The position numbers were made by a program, and so were the translations under genes. Positions 62,751-64,000 of a stretch of DNA of 64,000 nt are shown here, piece by piece (within the stretch, counting starts at the first letter, position 1; every line of letters begins with the position of its first letter). The notes beneath the pieces are model-generated. The model was not told where the DNA came from. It ran no database searches and saw nothing but the letters and a program-made list of their open reading frames with translations. The DNA is from Olivibacter sp. SDN3 (lineage in GTDB: Bacteria; Bacteroidota; Bacteroidia; Sphingobacteriales; Sphingobacteriaceae), in contig NZ_CP060497.1 of assembly GCF_014334135.1 (NCBI RefSeq), forward strand, positions 2,852,001 to 2,916,000. The letters are read 5' to 3'.

Positions 62751-63674
62751 ATGAAGAAAGTTTTGATAACCGGTAGCAATGGTTTGCTTGGTCAGAAAAT
62801 TACAGATGCTGCATTAGCGGATGCAAATATAGCATATATCGCGACCTCTAGAGGAGCTAACAGACACCCGGTGAAGAAGGGATATATTTACATAGACCTA
62901 GATATCACAGATTTTGAGCAAACGGAAAACATTGTTAAAGAATGTTCACCTGATGTGATTATCAACACAGCAGCTATGGCTAACGTAGATGCATGCGAAC
63001 GTGACCCCGTAGCTAGCCAAAAGGTGAATGTGGAAGCAGTTGCTAATTTGATTGCACTCTCTGAGCGCTTTAATATCCATTTAATACACCTTTCAACAGA
63101 CTTTGTATTCGATGGAGATGAAGGACCGTATATGGAAGATGATGAGCCAAATCCAATTAATGTTTATGGCAAACATAAACTGGCTGCTGAAAAATTAATA
63201 AAAGACTCATCCTGTATATGGTCAATCGTTCGCACAATTTTAGTATATGGAGTAGTAAATGATCTAAGTAGAACCAATATCGTCCTTTGGTCAAAAAATG
63301 CTTTGGAAAATGGTCAAACGATTAAGGTAGTGAATGATCAATGGCGCATGCCAACACTGGCTGAAGACTTGGCCAAGGCTTGTTTAACGATGGCGATGAA
63401 AAAAGCAGAAGGCATATATCATATATCGGGTAAAGATCTATTTAGTATTTGCGAATTGGTAGATGCCGTGGTGGAGCATTGGCACTTGGAATCGTCTTAT
63501 ATTTGTAAAGAGAGATCTTCTGAACTCAAACAGAACGCTTTGCGCCCTAAAAGAACTGGTTTTATCTTAGATAAAGCTTATGATAAGCTAGATTATGTCC
63601 CCCATAGTTTTGGAGAAGGGTTAAAGCTTATCGAGGAACAGTTAAAGAAAATAGGCAAGCAGTCGTCCTTATAA
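62751..63674 (+). CDS. RmlD-like NAD(P)-dependent sugar-nucleotide reductase
   Basis: This 307-aa extended SDR resembles dTDP-4-dehydrorhamnose reductase: GSNGLLGQKI nucleotide motif, NTAAMANVDACERDP, and YGKHKLAAEKL with catalytic Tyr-Lys. No other rhamnose genes are present, so the substrate may differ. It is full length and co-directional with the partial gene at 63870. Confidence 0.9.
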   Translation: MKKVLITGSNGLLGQKITDAALADANIAYIATSRGANRHPVKKGYIYIDLDITDFEQTENIVKECSPDVIINTAAMANVDACERDPVASQKVNVEAVANLIALSERFNIHLIHLSTDFVFDGDEGPYMEDDEPNPINVYGKHKLAAEKLIKDSSCIWSIVRTILVYGVVNDLSRTNIVLWSKNALENGQTIKVVNDQWRMPTLAEDLAKACLTMAMKKAEGIYHISGKDLFSICELVDAVVEHWHLESSYICKERSSELKQNALRPKRTGFILDKAYDKLDYVPHSFGEGLKLIEEQLKKIGKQSSL

Positions 63675-63869
63675 CTTGAAGCTTTGTAAATAGATGGATA
63701 GATACACGTAAAGCCTAAATCCTTTGAGATTATGGTTGTAATATAATGATGGCATTTTGACCTCAAGATATCGATAAAACGCCAACCTGAGATTTATTTC
63801 AATTTCTTGGGAAAAAAATGGTATCTTTAGCCGTTAACCTTGTTGACTTATTATTAAAAGATTTACACA

Positions 63870-64000
63870 ATGACTTTAGCGAGAAGACGCCTGATACCAA
63901 TATTTAAATGGAACAATGCTGAATTAAATATATCGCCATTTGGTGCCCAAAAGGATATGGAGATGATTGTTTCTTTCGGCCTTATGGGGTTGTTGATTCG
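63870..64000 (+). CDS. start of an unidentified gene, cut by the window edge
   Basis: An open frame from the ATG at 63870 (MTLARRRLIPIFKW...) continues to the last base, for 43 visible residues. No domain is recognised. A TATCTTTA element about 50 bp upstream resembles a -7 element. The gap 63675-63869 shows nothing else. Confidence 0.55.
   Translation, partial: MTLARRRLIPIFKWNNAELNISPFGAQKDMEMIVSFGLMGLLI

Overview
The window comes from a Bacteroidetes genome, most likely a member of the Sphingobacteriaceae (Sphingobacterium, Pedobacter, Olivibacter or a relative). The evidence is family-level: TlpA-type thioredoxins with DUF4369, a DUF6132 protein, an RteC remnant, a Bacteroidetes-type integrase without the first catalytic arginine, weak Shine-Dalgarno sequences and TAnnTTTG-like -7 promoter elements. 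It splits into a mobile part (1 to about 40.08 kb) and a chromosomal backbone (about 40.08 to 64 kb).

Mobile part. A tyrosine recombinase (38594-39895) lies next to the 3' end of a tRNA-Met gene (40083-40156), the usual layout of an integrative element. An RteC fragment near the left edge suggests a CTnDOT-like conjugative element whose transfer genes lie to the left of the window. The cargo reads mostly leftward (minus strand). From left to right it holds: (a) 2.6-6.6 kb, three TlpA-like thioredoxins, DsbD and a separate DsbD alpha domain; (b) 6.6-12.8 kb, an RND efflux system and a small lipoprotein; (c) 13.0-16.5 kb, a SoxB/5'-nucleotidase-like phosphoesterase, DsrE, DoxX, a small lipoprotein, thioredoxin and DUF6132; (d) 16.6-25.3 kb, DUF2490, two YeeE/YedE halves, a DUF2892-like protein, rhodanese, two MBL-rhodanese proteins, sulfide:quinone oxidoreductase and a TauE exporter; (e) 25.6-31.8 kb, a Crp/Fnr regulator, TlpA-DUF4369, DsrE, a TsdA-type thiosulfate dehydrogenase, a nucleosidase, thioredoxin, another DsrE and two OsmC proteins; (f) 31.8-37.8 kb, SDR, alcohol dehydrogenase, MFS, two small paralogues, an AraC regulator and a flavin amine oxidase.

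Blocks (c) to (e) form a sulfide, thiosulfate and persulfide island. SQR would make persulfide, MBL-rhodanese proteins would oxidise or transfer sulfane sulfur, TsdA would couple thiosulfate to tetrathionate, and YeeE/YedE and TauE would move sulfur compounds across the membrane. The most interesting signal is regulatory. Five GTAAC-N4-GTTAC-type palindromes lie upstream of the sulfur transcription units. Four are exactly 33 bp, centre to centre, from a -7-like element, and one of those four lies in front of the Crp/Fnr gene itself. This looks like one self-regulated sulfur regulon carried by a mobile element.

Two copies of one 1250-bp IS3-family element are present. One (partial, window start) cuts rteC. 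The other (20824-22073, 3-bp target duplication ATG) cuts the cytoplasmic MBL-rhodanese gene; removing it restores one 462-codon frame.

Backbone. After the tRNA and a degenerate tRNA-like copy come HAD hydrolase, proline dehydrogenase, an S4 protein, aroB and a ThuA-like protein. A long minus-strand branched-chain amino acid block follows: ilvD-ilvB-ilvN-dinB-ilvC-ABC ATPase-leuA-leuC-leuD-citramalate/isopropylmalate synthase-leuB-ilvA. Then come atpD-atpC, an RmlD-like reductase and the start of an unidentified gene.
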